Shown in pieces: positions 24,871-38,139 of a stretch of 57,500 bases of DNA. The notes under the pieces are model-generated. The model was not told where the DNA came from, searched no databases, and saw nothing but the letters and a program-made list of their open reading frames with translations. Source of the DNA: Neocallimastix lanati (nom. inval.). Lineage: Eukaryota; Neocallimastigomycota; Neocallimastigomycetes; Neocallimastigales; Neocallimastigaceae. The position numbers and the translations under genes were made by a program. Numbering within the stretch: position 1 is the first letter of the stretch; the number at the start of each line of letters is the position of its first letter. The stretch lies in assembly GCA_016946835.1 (NCBI GenBank), contig JACVTC010000054.1:887501-945000 (forward strand), read 5' to 3'.

Positions 24871-25555
24871 AATTAACCGAATTAAAATATTTATAAGTTT
24901 TCATTATAAAAGTGGAAATAATAATTTCCAAAATATATTAATAAAATAACAATTAAAATTTATTTTAAAAAAAATTTTTTTTAGTGAAACTTTTAAATGT
25001 ATTATTTAATCTTTTTTTTATTTTTATTTTTATTTTTTTTTTTTTTTATTATTTATTTGTTTATTTATTTATTACTTTATTTATTACATATTATATTTTT
25101 GTTTTTCTTTTTTTCTTTCCATAAAATAATAAAAATAGGTTATAAATATTAATCTATTTATTTTTTATTGGTTTTATTGCTTTTTATTTAATATTAAGAA
25201 AAATTGATTAAAATCTTTTCAATTTTTTCTACAATTTTTTTTATGAAAAGAGTTATTACTTTAGTTAAAAGGAGTTCTATTTTTATTTTATTTTATTTTA
25301 TTATTATTAATATATTTATTTAATATTTGACAAAAATGATTTTTATATTTTTATAAAAAAATATATATTAATTGTGTGTTAAGGAAATATAAATAAATTT
25401 ATCACTGAATATAAATAATTTTTATATTTAGTGTCAAGATTATGTAAAAAATATTATATATTAAAGGATAATGTTCATTAAATATGTATATAAAATAAAT
25501 ATTGATTTTGAGAAAATCAATCAAAAAACAAACTTTTATAATAACTGTGTATGAA
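24871..25555. other. AT-rich spacer
   Basis: Simple A/T sequence between the coding remnant and the inverted SINE-like copy. I see no frame, RNA gene or notable repeat beyond T runs. Confidence 0.6.
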
Positions 25556-25825
25556 TTTTTTTTTTTTTTTATTTCCTGTGTGTACCCCCCCTCTCCCTCA
25601 AGGGCAGTGGGAATATTGAGGTAGTCACAACACTTCCGTATGCTTTCGAATAAGCAGATAATGTCACAGTTAGGACAATATCTTGTCTATATTACTTTGG
25701 AGATTTAGAATAATAATAATAATTTATATAAGGGGAAATACTTACCTGAAACCCTAACCACCATATTCCGTAAAAACCTCTTGTGAGGAAAACTTGGAAA
25801 AGATCAAAGGGCGGGATCGAACTTG
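25556..25825 (-). mobile_element. SINE-like retroposon, copy 2 (5'-truncated)
   Basis: Read on the minus strand it starts within the tRNA-like head at AAGTTCGATCCCGCCC, so its A box and 5' hairpin are missing. It runs through GGTGGTTAGGGTTTCAGGTA, AATATAGACAAGATATTGTCC and GTGACTACCTCAATATTCCC to ACACAGGAAAT, and ends in a 14-base A tail (T run 25557-25570 on the plus strand). The match to copy 1 is interrupted twice: copy 1 carries the foldback insert, and about 300 bp of copy 1 is absent here. The truncated 5' end is typical of target-primed reverse transcription. I find no clear target duplication. Confidence 0.82.
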
Positions 25826-26387
25826 AAATATTTATATAACTTATAAATTTAGTTAATATTAATGAAAATTTATTTAATAATTATAAAATTAATCATTAAT
25901 ATTATTACACAAGTATTATAAAGTTTTAATAAACCTTACAATGAACATAGAAGATAGATTTTGTACTACTCTTTTATTCTTTTTGTAAGACTCACAATAA
26001 TATAATAAGACAAATAAAATAATAATAAAAAAAAAAAAAAAAAAAAAAAAACATAAAAAAAAAAAATATTATATTGTTTTTCAGGTTTTATCATGGTAGT
26101 TAGTACTCGGAACCTAGTAACTACATTTTGAATTTATATGAGGCGATTTTCATCCTTCCAGGGTGTTTTTTCTTATAAATGAAATTGATGTTCTCCCTCT
26201 ATGGTAATTATTTCTGTTGCTGGACCATATTCAAAACAAACCATCAAGGAGAAGTTCTAAGAATAAGATCTTTAAGTTACTATTTAGTCATGTTGAAATA
26301 ATCAACAATATCAGAAGGATTATTTTGGTGATTCTTTAGTCCATTAGAAAAGTCAGTTTTCGCTTTATCTCTAAAATCTTTATATAT

Positions 26388-26439
<52 letters not shown>

Positions 26440-27316
26440 TTATTTTTTGCTGGGGATGTAAAGTAAATGTTTTCTAATGAACATTTAACACTTCAAAAGG
26501 AAACTATAATTACTGAAAGTATATAATATATAAATAATGTCAGCATCTTTTCCACCAAGAAGGGAAGTTATATACTCGATACATGTCGCATATATATTTA
26601 TATATCATTATTAAGAAAATTACTAGTATTAACACAATTTCCATCAATTGACCTATTTCCTACACTATTAATTATTATTTTCACTATCACTATTATTAAA
26701 ATTCTCTCATCCAATATTATTATAATTATTATTATTATTAACACCCCTAATTGCTTAGCTATATTTATAAAAATTATTATTAATAAATTATACGCTTCAT
26801 TACTCCTATCAAAATCAGTGCTTGATTTCTATATTTTTCATATCTGTGACAACAGTGTTTATATTACTATTTGATATTGGACAATATTTTGTAATTACAA
26901 AAAAAAATTTTTCAAAAAGAATTTCAAAATCTATAGAATATTATATTTAAAATTCACTTAAAAGATAGCATTTAGAAATTCAATGTTCCAGTACTATTTT
27001 ATTTTCATTTTCATTAATAAATATTCCTTTTTTTTTTTTTTTTTTTTTTATTAACTAGAATATTAAAATAATTATATTTTTTTTATTCAACTTCTAATAA
27101 ATTTTTATTAAAATTTTCAATATCCACACTATTTATTATAATTTCTTTATAAATTTAATAAAAATTATTTAATTATTATTTTGTTATAATGATTAATTAA
27201 TTATAATCGTAATCATTTATAAAATTATTTCAATTAATTTTAGTTATTTTATTATTTCATTTATTAAAATATTACTTTTATATTTTATTTTATATAAATA
27301 TTTTTATTTTATTTTA

Positions 27317-27350
<34 letters not shown>

Positions 27351-27558
27351 AAATATTCTCATAAAAATAATTTTTTTTTTTTTTAAAAAAAGATAATAAT
27401 AATTATTTATATAAATATTATATAGCAATAATAATATTTTTATTATTATATTTTTGAAATATTAATATTGATATACAGAGTTCTATTATTACTTATATTG
27501 CGTTATGGTATAATATTAAATTATTTTATGATTTTGATAACATTCTTAATTTTTTTTT

Positions 27559-27589
<31 letters not shown>

Positions 27590-28099
27590 TTTTATTTTTA
27601 TTTATAGATTTTATTTTTATTTTTCTTTTTTTAATATTTTTTTTTCTAAACTATTTATTATTTTATAATTTTTATATTTATTTAATGGAATATATTAAAT
27701 ATATATTTTTTTGTAGTTTTAAGATTTTTTCTTAAGTTTTCAAAATTTTTTCTTAAATTAATTTTTTTTCCCCTTCTATATAATATATAATTTTTTTTTA
27801 ATTGAATAAAAAAAAATTCTTTTTATGAAGGATATATTTTTGAATTTCAATAATATAAAAAAAAATTTTTTTTTTTTATAAATTCATATATATTTAATAT
27901 TTTTATTATTATTATAGTATAATAAAATTTTCTGCTAGAAAAATTATATACCGTTTTTCAGATCAGATAGATTGTTGATATGAAATATGAAGCAAATAAA
28001 TAAGAGATTTTGATGTTGTATTTGTATATTATGAAACTATTTCTTTTATTAAATACTTCTATAACATTTTTTTATGGGTACTAAATTAATAAAAATATA
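25826..28099. other. Spacer with a decayed minus-strand coding patch
   Basis: Mostly A/T simple sequence, with long runs at 26026-26051 (A), 26389-26437 (49 T residues) and 27320-27343 (T). The segment 26090-26640 is visibly less AT-rich and holds decayed coding sequence (separate entry). The remainder shows no gene. Confidence 0.55.
26173..26382 (-). pseudogene. Decayed coding remnant, possibly retroelement
   Basis: On the minus strand one frame reads KDFRDKAKTDFSNGLKNHQN and continues to DIVDYFNMTK before a stop (26280). Beyond it, another frame reads FEYGPATEIITIEGEHQFHL before a stop (26173). Composition is much less AT-rich than the surroundings. No domain is recognisable. The nearby retroposons suggest a retroelement gag or pol fragment, but that is only context. 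Confidence 0.4.
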
Positions 28100-28278
28100 T
28101 GAAATATATATAAGCTTCAAATGTAATGAAATATATTGTAATATAATTAGTGTGTAAGCCACAATGTATTGATACAAAGGCATTTATTTCAAAATAATAA
28201 AGTGTTGGTAACTTTATATAATAAAATATATTAATAAAGTTGATATAACTATAAATCATAAATTTTTGACTCTTAATA
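28100..28278 (+). repeat. Left LTR of the short element
   Basis: Begins TGAAATATAT and ends near CTCTTAATA. It pairs block by block with 29462-29624. The exact right end is uncertain by a few bases because the terminal CA is not conserved here. Confidence 0.65.
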
Positions 28279-29461
28279 GATTAATAGTCTCATCTGACTT
28301 TTAAAAAAGATTCTTAGCAAAGGAATCGTTTGCGGGACACAATATTATTTCAAAGAAAAATAAAATTGGAATTTTAAATTATGATGAAAATTACTCATTA
28401 AACCAATTTAGGAATATATAATAAAACTGAACATTTGGAATTATCATGATTGCAAGATTGAGGAAACTTGAAATAATTCTCTTCTATCAAGTATTTTATA
28501 TTTTTAGAAGTATAATAAAACTTCAAAAAAATATTAATTTAATGGAAAAAAGCACTCTTAAGTATAATAACGAATTATAGATCTTTATACTCCTGTAGAT
28601 ACTTTTAACTATATTTAATACTCAAAAAAAAAATCGACTCTATGATAAACAATTTCCACTCCATGAATATACAAAACACAGTTTAATAATATATAGTATT
28701 TTACTAATATTGAAGCCATCAATTATTTATACAATGATTTTTGCTTAACCACAAAGCATATTATATAAAGAATAGTTATTTTAACTCAAATTTATTCATA
28801 TCAAACTCGGATATAAATTAACAACAATAATGGAGGAGACTATATGCCAGAGATCCCATACAATATAATTTAAAAAATAATATCCAAAATATTCAAAGGA
28901 AATATAATAGAATGGTAATTCCTAGTGTGAAATAAGTACGTTCTAAAAATAATCATATTATTAAACTTAGCATGAAATAGGTTTAAATAATAACTAATTT
29001 AAAATAATCATAATATAAACCTTCATGATGAAAGACATATTAAATTAATAAATATAACAATGAATTATTTACAAACGGGTGACGTATATCCATCTACAAA
29101 TTATAAAGAAACAAATACAAACAAGAAACATAAAATAAAGAACATAAAATATTAATGGAAAGTTACTTTACTGATTTTTTTGTGCTAATTATTTAAAAAT
29201 CATATTTAATTTGGAAATGAGTATAGTCTAATAGAGAAAATTAGCAAAAATTAGTCCACAAGAAGAAATTAACTAATACTGAATCTTAATAATATATGAA
29301 ACAATGTGTATTTTTTACTAAAAAGTATAAATGAAGAGAATAATATAATTAGTTATAAATGTAATCAATTTTAATACTCCAAGATTATGATTTATTAAGT
29401 ACACTAATATGCAATTAATAATTTATTTTTAATAGTAATTGATAGAACTACAAAGAAGATG

Positions 29462-29624
29462 TGAAATATATGTGAAAAATAAGCTTCAAATGTATTGAAA
29501 CATATTATAAAATAATTAATGCATAAGCCACAATGCATTAATACAAAAGCATTTAAAATAATTTGTAATTAAATATATTAATGAAGTTGATATAATTACA
29601 AACCATAAATTTTGACTCATAACA
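29462..29624 (+). repeat. Right LTR of the short element
   Basis: Begins TGAAATATATGTG and ends TTGACTCATAACA, so this copy keeps TG...CA. It contains AAGCTTCAAATGTATTGAAA and GCATAAGCCACAATGCAT in common with the left copy. Confidence 0.65.
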
Positions 29625-30088
29625 TAAATAAAATTTATCATTTATAAAAGTTTATACTTTAATAAAAATAAAAAATATTGAAGATATGAGTTTAATGCAA
29701 ATTTTTTTTTAATAATGTTACATATAATGGATAGATACATTGTTATTTTAATAAAAACTATAATAATAGTTATTATTGATTTCATTGAATATAAATAACA
29801 ACAATTATAATAATGATAATAAAAAATAAAAATATTAATTATAATTATTATGACTCAAAGATTTTTATAATTATGTCAATTTTATTAATATATTATATAT
29901 TAAAGATTTACTTTATATTTAATTTTTAGTACAAATTATGTGCTTTATATTTTTACAAAGCGGTTTGTACATTAAATTTATTTAAATAGTCATATATTAT
30001 TATTTTATATTATTTTATATTATTTTATTGTTAATTTTTTTTTATTCTTCATATAATTAAAAAAAACATCCATTAAAAAGTATATTTT

Positions 30089-30134
<46 letters not shown>

Positions 30135-32860
30135 CTAATATAAATATTTCTTTATTTATATATATTAAATAAAAATTAATGAAGATTTAAGAAATTATAT
30201 ATATATATATATATTGTAAATTTGTATTTATATTTGTAATTAAAAAATATTTACATAGATAGATTTAGAAAAATAATAAAATGTAATATTGGCATCAATA
30301 ATTAGAGGGAAAGTTAAGTATATATAAGAATTATCTCTCTTATAATCAAATAATTTAAAAATTAATATTATTAAAAAGCCAACTTTTTCTTAAATTATAA
30401 ATATGGTATTTATAATTAATTAGTATTATTTTTATTTAAAAAATATTTTATACATTTTATGAAATCTTTATTTATATAACAACAATAATAATAATAAGTA
30501 TTTAAATAATATAAAATAAATATTTTATAATAAAAACGTCAAAAAAATTTCTTTAAATAAATTTTATTCTACTTTAATTTCAATTTCTTTAATGTTAAAT
30601 TTTTACTGTTATCAAAAACAAAAAAAATAAAAAGAATAGAAAAAATAAAACTAAAAAAAAAAAAAAAATTAACATGTTTAATACAAAGAATATGAGGTTC
30701 TAAAAATTAATTAATTAAAAAATAGAAAAGATTATATAGAATTAAAAGAATTAAAATTTGATTTAATTTTTATTTTATTTTATTTTATTGATTAAATATA
30801 AACATATTTGGTGGTGGAGGTTATCACGCCTCATTTCAACCATTTCATAGGAATAATAAACTTTTTATTTGAACATAAAAAGAAATAATTGAAAGGGTTA
30901 GTGTTTTATTAGTACTTTATTTAGAAGATTTTAATCATATGAATAATACATTATATTAAATAATAAATAAAAATAAAAAAAGAAGTTATATATTTAAATG
31001 CTTTTCATTTTATTTATATTTTATTTTTAAATAATATATATATTATAATAAATAATAAATAATAAATAATAAATAATAAATAATAAATAATAAATAATAA
31101 ATAATAAATAATAAATAATAAATAATAAATAATAAATAATAAATAATAAATAATAAATAATAAATAATAAATAATAAATAATAAATAATAAATAATAAAT
31201 AATAAATAATAAATAATAAATAATAAATAATAAATAATAAATAATAAATAATAAATAATAAATAATAAATAATAAATAATAATAAATAATAAATAATAAA
31301 TAATAAATAATAAATAATAAATAATAAATAATAAATAATAAATAATAAATAATAAATAATAAATAATAAATAATAAATAATAAATAATAAATAATAAATA
31401 ATAAATAATAAATAATAAATAATAAATAATAAATAATAAATAATAAATAATAAATAATAAATAATAAATAATAAATAATAAATAATAAATAATAAATAAT
31501 AAATAATAAATAATAAATAATAAATAATAAATAATAAATAATAAATAATAAATAATAAATTAAATAATAAATAATAAATAATAAATAATAAATAATAAAT
31601 AATAAATAATAAATAATAAATAATAAATAATAAATAATAAATAATAAATAATAAATAATAAATAATAAATAATAAATAATAAATAATAAATAATAAATAA
31701 TAAATAATAAATAATAAATAATAAATAATAAATAATAAATAATAAATAATAAATAATAAATAATAAATAATAAATAATAAATAATAAATAATAAATAATA
31801 AATAATAAATAATAAATAATAAATAATAAATAATAAATAATAAATAATAAATAATAAATAATAAATAATAAATAATAAATAATAAATAATAAATAATAAA
31901 TAATAAATAATAAATAATAAATAATAAATAATAAATAATAAATAATAAATAATAAATAATAAATAATAAATAATAAATAATAAATAATAAATAATAAATA
32001 ATAAATAATAAATAATAAATAATAAATAATATAATAAATAATAAATAATAAATAATAAATAATAAATAATAAATAATAAATAATAAATAATAAATAATAA
32101 TAATAATAATAATAATTAGATAATTATAAGTTTTGAAAATTTATTGTATTACTATTTTATTTTTGACATTTTTAATAAATTAATAAAATAATTAATTTCA
32201 TCTTAAAAAGTATAAATTAAAAATGTTTTTTTTTTTTTGAAAAGGTGAAACAAATGAACCAATAATTCAATTATTTTAAATTTCAAAAAAATAGAAAATA
32301 CATGAAATAAATTTGTTTACATATAAATGTATTTAATATTTTATGTTTTAAATTTATTTATTTTATATTTATATTTTCATTTAATTAATCATAATATTTA
32401 TATATTTACCATTATATATAATTATTCATATTATATATTCATATATATCAATATATATTAATATATAATTAGATAATATTAGATAATATTATTTAAAATA
32501 TTATTTTTTTTTTTAATGTGATTTCAAAAGTATTTTCAATTTTTATATTTATTATGGTTTTCAAATTTAATTAAAAAAGAATTTTATTTTTTATTTCAGT
32601 TTCGGTAATATTATTTATATATTACTATTATTTATTCAATTATTTATTATTTAATTATTTATTTAATTATTTATTATTTAATTATTTATTATTTTGTATT
32701 CATTATTTATTATTCGTTATTCCTAATTTGTTCTTCAAATTTTTCTACAGTCGATTTTCTAATAATTGTTTCAAATAAAATTATTCATATATAAATTCAC
32801 GAATATATATATATATTTTTTAAAACTTTAAAATATCTATTATCTTTGTCTTTATTATTA

Positions 32861-32909
<49 letters not shown>

Positions 32910-33872
32910 GAATAGAATAAAATATAATCAAAAACAATTTTAAAATTAAAAAAAAAAATAATAATAGTAACAATAATAATAAAAAAAAAAGAATAAATAT
33001 CTTTTATATTTATATAAAAAAAAGAGAAAATATATACTTTAATGTTAAGTATATAAAAAGAAAAAATAAATATATAATCCTTTGTTTTATAAATAAAAGT
33101 GGAATAATAGCTGTCAAAAAAAAAAGAAGAAAAAAAAGAAAAAAACTCATCATAAACTTATTATAATATTAAAGGTCATTATTTGTGCTAGCTTTTATAT
33201 TGTTGAAGTTTAATTCTAAAGTATTAAAGTATTTTTAATAATATAAATAACAGTCTTTACCGTTAGCCTTCTCCTAACCTAATAACTGTAATAAATACAA
33301 TATTTAATTCGCGAAATACAAGCAATTTTTTTTATTAATACAAAAAAAAAAAAAAAAAAAAAAAAAATACAGTTAACATAAAAAAAAAAGGTAAATAAAT
33401 AAAAATTGTTATTAAATAACAAAATGAAAATACATTCATAAATAACTATTATTAACATTAAAGATTTATTTGAATAGTTTTTTTATAAATCGAATTTATT
33501 AATTATAAAACAATGAAATTTATATGAAAAAAATAATAGACAATTATATAAATAATTTTTGAAAAATATCGTATGACATATTTATATCTTTCTACTTTTA
33601 AATAAAAATTTCATATAGATAAATATTTACATTAATATTTATGTATTTTTTTTTTTTTTTAAATTAGAATTGTCGATTGTGAGTTTTAAAAAAATATAAA
33701 TAGATTAAATTTAAATTTAAAGTATGTTACTATTTATTACTTATTTATTTTATTATTATTAAATAAATTAATTAATAATAATAAAATAAATAATTAATGT
33801 GTATTTTTTTTTTTTTTTTTTTTTTTTACTTCGACTTATATTATTTATTTTGTTAAATAATTATTTTTTTTA

Positions 33873-33904
<32 letters not shown>

Positions 33905-34073
33905 ATTTTTATTTTGACATATTAATTATAAATTGCTTTATATATTTACAAAAAAATGTATATATATTATATAAACAATAAAAATAATACATGTATTTTT
34001 TTATATACTTGACTGTCTTATTAATTGAAAATTCAAAAACTATTTTTTTTAAGTATAAAAAAAGACAGAAAAG
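29625..34073. other. Spacer holding the TAATAAA array
   Basis: No gene is seen. It includes T runs at 30094-30134, 32864-32908 and 33882-33904, and the long heptamer array listed separately. Less AT-rich patches near 33175-33325 show no open frame of note. The last 100 bases form the 5' flank of the acyltransferase gene. Confidence 0.6.
31045..32100 (+). repeat. About 1 kb heptamer array (TAATAAA)n
   Basis: Roughly 150 tandem copies of the 7-base unit TAATAAA, almost perfect. I see only three disturbances, a TAA insertion near 31276, a changed unit near 31560 and a slip near 32030. The array passes into (TAA)n at its right end. Every unit contains AATAAA on the plus strand, and because 7 is not a multiple of 3 all three plus frames meet stop codons repeatedly. 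The reverse-complement unit forms the array at 4190-4432. Confidence 0.95.
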
Positions 34074-34837
34074 ATGTGTACTCCTGTGATTGGTTTTATC
34101 GAAGCTGCTTTTTTAGGATTCTTTTGTATTAGGTAAATACTTTTAAATATTTTTCTTGGAATATTTTAAAGCAATATCTTGTGTAGTAGTTATTTTATTT
34201 TATTATTTTAAAAATAGAATGAATGAGTAGATAAATAATTGAATAAATAAATATATAAATGATTAAATAATAATATTAATAATAAAATATTTGTTTTAAT
34301 TATATAAGGTAAAGCATATTGAAATGTTATTTATATATAATATTACTAACAATAATGTATTTTTTTTTCTATAAATTAAATTATTAAATTAATATTATTC
34401 TTGTTATTATATAGTTATTGTTTAATTGGAAACATTATTCAAATTTTATCTTATATCGTTTATCCCTTCAGTAAACAGCTGTTTAATGATATCAATGCCT
34501 TTTTGGCAGGTTCAATATGGCATATTTTACAATTCATATTTGAAAAACTTAGACATGCAAACATTACTTTTAGTGGTGATTATTTACCAAATGATGAATC
34601 TGCTTTAGTTATTGCTAACCATAGATCCTTTATTGATTTCTGTAAAGTTTATTTAATTATTTAACTAATATTATTATATTCAAAATATAATGATTTATTA
34701 AATAAAAAAATATTAATATATCTATATATATATATATAATTTTTTAATAATTATGTTATATTATATTGAAAAGTTCTTGTTCATTCACTTGCTGAAAGAA
34801 AGAAGCAATTACCAAATTTAAAAGTATGATAAAATTA

Positions 34838-34868
<31 letters not shown>

Positions 34869-35076
34869 TTAATAAATATAATTTGTTAATATAAATTTTA
34901 ACTCTGTTATAATGAAAAATGTCTTATTTAATATATAATTTTTTTTTATGATTTATAATTATACTAATTGCTATTCAATTTTATTATTATTATTATTTTA
35001 ATTCAATAGTATTTCTTAAAGGATTCATTAAAATACGTAAGTATTTATTAAAATAATTTAGTCTATATATAGTTGA

Positions 35077-35139
<63 letters not shown>

Positions 35140-36386
35140 CATTTAATTAGTCGAAAATATATTATATATATTATATAAGAGAATCATCTTTTAATAATAT
35201 ATTTAATAGTCAAAATATATGTTTATAGTATTTATGGAAAAAATAAAGATTTCTATTGGAATAACAATTAAAATATTAAAATATTATATATTTATATATA
35301 TTTATATATATTTATAAAATATCTTTATTAAATATATATATATATATTTTAAAATAATAATAATAATAATAATAAAAAAAAATGAAATAATCAAAAACAA
35401 CAAAAATAATTATTGATTTCAACAGTTACCAGCATTCGGTTGGGGTATGTACTTCATGAGAATGATCTTTGTTAAGCGTAATTGGACTAGTGATAAGGAA
35501 AAGATAGAAAAAACTTTTTCTCAAATTAATAAATTAAACAACAATTTTTGGATTATTTCTTATCTTGAAGGTAGTAGAATTACTCCAGACAAGATTAAGG
35601 ATGTATGTATAGATTTAATAATTATTTCACTTAAAATATTATATATTATTTATATATTATTAATTATTAATTATTATTATTATTATTATTTAGTCTCAAG
35701 AATTTGCAAAGAAGAAGGGCTACCCAATTCTTGAAAATGTATTGATTCCTCGTACTAAGGGTTTCATAGCTACTCTTCGTGTAAGTTTAAATATAAGCTT
35801 TTGAATAGTTTTTGAATAATTTTAATATAAATTTAATTTTAATATAAATTTAACTTTAATACGAAATTTTTTTTTCAATGTGAAATTTTATTTTAATATA
35901 TAATGAAATTTATGATATTAATACTTTTTTATTAATATTTTTTTATTAATATTTTTTTTAATTGTTTTATTTTATTTTATTTTATTTTTTATTTTATTTT
36001 ATTTTATTATTTTTTTTTTTTTTATTTTTTTTCATTTTTTTCATAAACAGAATTTTAGAGACACCAAGATTAAATACGTTTATGATTTTACATTTGTCTA
36101 TACTCACAAAGACAGAGGATATGGTGCTCACCCATCTATTAAAAGAATTTTCATGGGAAGAGTGGATAAGAGTTACAAATTCCATATACATATCAGACGT
36201 ATTCCAGTGATAACAATCCCAACAGATGATCAGGGTATTACTAATTGGTGTATTCAACTTTATAAGGAAAAGAATGATTTCTTAGAAGAAATGAAGCAAA
36301 ATTGGACTAAAAATATTCAATTAATTGATCCAAATTTAACTCCACTTAGGGAAAATGAACAGAAACCCGAACAGACGGAAGAGTAA
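34074..36386 (+). CDS. Lysophospholipid acyltransferase (AGPAT/LPLAT type), seven exons
   Basis: Exons 34074-34132, 34415-34641, 34774-34823, 35010-35036, 35426-35602, 35694-35780 and 36051-36386, all with GT-AG introns and continuous frame, give 320 residues. The enzyme transfers an acyl chain from acyl-CoA to a lysophospholipid such as lysophosphatidic acid, in the ER membrane. The PlsC-type motifs are present in order: NHRSFID (88-94, the H-x4-D catalytic pair), GWGMYFMRMIFVKR (126-139, motif II), EGSR (169-172, motif III, usually EGTR) and VLIPRTKG (196-203, motif IV). Hydrophobic segments at about 5-35 suit membrane anchoring. The C-terminal part follows the layout of the eukaryotic AGPAT3/4/5, plant LPAT2 and LCLAT1 group, with a Glu/Pro-rich end. 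The substrate among lysophospholipids cannot be settled from sequence. Exon 1 starts at the only in-frame ATG before the splice site. Confidence 0.92.
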
Positions 36387-36633
36387 AAATGGGTTAAAAT
36401 GAAAATAGGATAAAAAAAATTATATAAATATTATATATATAATATATATGTATAGAATTAATAATAATACCAATACCAGTACCAATAATGGTAATAAAAA
36501 AACAACACCTCGTCATCATAAACATAATTATCATCATCATCATTATAGTAATAATAACAATAATAACAATTATATTGATAATAGTAAAAGCCAAAAAAAA
36601 AAAAAAAAAAAAAAGTTACATTAAGAAGAATCA

Positions 36634-36665
<32 letters not shown>

Positions 36666-37546
36666 TTTATAATATATTATCATAAATTATTATAATTATT
36701 ATCATTAATTATAATAATAATTGTTAATAATAGTAATAATAATAATATAATTATTATTATTTTTATTTAGATAAAAAAAAAAAAAAAGAAAAAACTAAAA
36801 TAAATTTATTAGTTTTTTTTTTTTTTTTATTTTTAATTTTTTTTTTATTAAATATTTAATTTTAATTTATTAGTTAAAATTAAAAAAAAATAAAAAAAGT
36901 AAAAATAAAAATTAAATAAATATTTTTCATTAATGTTTTATATGTATAAAAGTAAAAGATATTAATATTTTTTTTATTATTATTAAAAAAAAAAAAAGAA
37001 AAAATAAAAATGATTAAATAATAAAAAATATAAAAATGATTAAATAATAAAAATAAAAAAAAAAAAAAAAAAAAAAGATTAATTAATTAATAGTGAGTTT
37101 ATTTTATTTTATTTTATTTTATTATTATTATTGTTATTATTTTCATATAATTTTAATTTAAAAAAAAAAGTAAAATATATTAATATATATTATATATTAT
37201 AAATTAATTATCCCTCCCATTTTTCTAATTTTTTTTAATTAAAATTATCATTATTATCATCATTATTATAGATAATAATAGTATTATAGGATTTTTAACA
37301 TTTTTTTGTTTCTTTTTTTTTTTAAAAAAAAAAAAATTAGAAAAATCCACATAATATATATATATATATTACTTCTATATTAATTATATAATATATATAT
37401 GTATAAATATATATATAAAAGATTTCATTAAAAAAAAAAAAAAAACATATTGCTAATATCAGTTGTTGATTAGTGATTTTTATTATATTATATATTCATT
37501 TTTAATTCAATATTAATAAAACTAAAATAAAAAGTCTATTCCTAGC

Positions 37547-37580
<34 letters not shown>

Positions 37581-37687
37581 ATGTATATATTTTTCATAAA
37601 ATAAAATGAAAAAAAAAAAAAAAAAATAAAATAAAATAAAATAATCTATATCTATATATCTATATTTATATATATATATAAAATTTT

Positions 37688-37753
<66 letters not shown>

Positions 37754-37809
37754 AAGGGTCTACTTGGTTATCAAGTAAGTAAGTAGGATTAAAATAAAAT
37801 TTCATCCAA

Positions 37810-37844
<35 letters not shown>

Positions 37845-38107
37845 TTTATATAATTAGTTCAAAACTATTTATTTATTAAAGAAGGAATGTTAAACGACTA
37901 TATATATTCTATTTTTCATAACACTATTTTAAAAAATAAGTAATATTAAAACATATTATTATTTTTTATCTGTTAAAAAATATATCTCTATATACATAAT
38001 ATATATTTTGTTTGCAATAAAATTTTTAAATTTTTAATTTTTTTTTTAAATAATTAAAAATCATAATCTTTTTTTGTTTTACTATTTTATATATACATAA
38101 ATATATA

Positions 38108-38139
<32 letters not shown>

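Larger units (their letters stand above)
28100..29624 (+). mobile_element. Short degenerate LTR retroelement
   Basis: Two similar sequences in direct orientation, 28100-28278 and 29462-29624, share ATAAGCTTCAAATGTA, TAAGCCACAATG and AAAGTTGATATAA-type blocks in the same order. They bracket about 1.2 kb of decayed sequence. Just after the left repeat, 28286-28297 reads AGTCTCATCTGA, nearly identical to AGTCTCACCTGA at 8261-8272 after the 5' LTR of the full copia element. The interior has scattered higher-GC patches (for example about 28318-28370 and 28830-28930) but no recognisable pol motif. It is either a non-autonomous element or an internal-deletion derivative. Confidence 0.7.
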
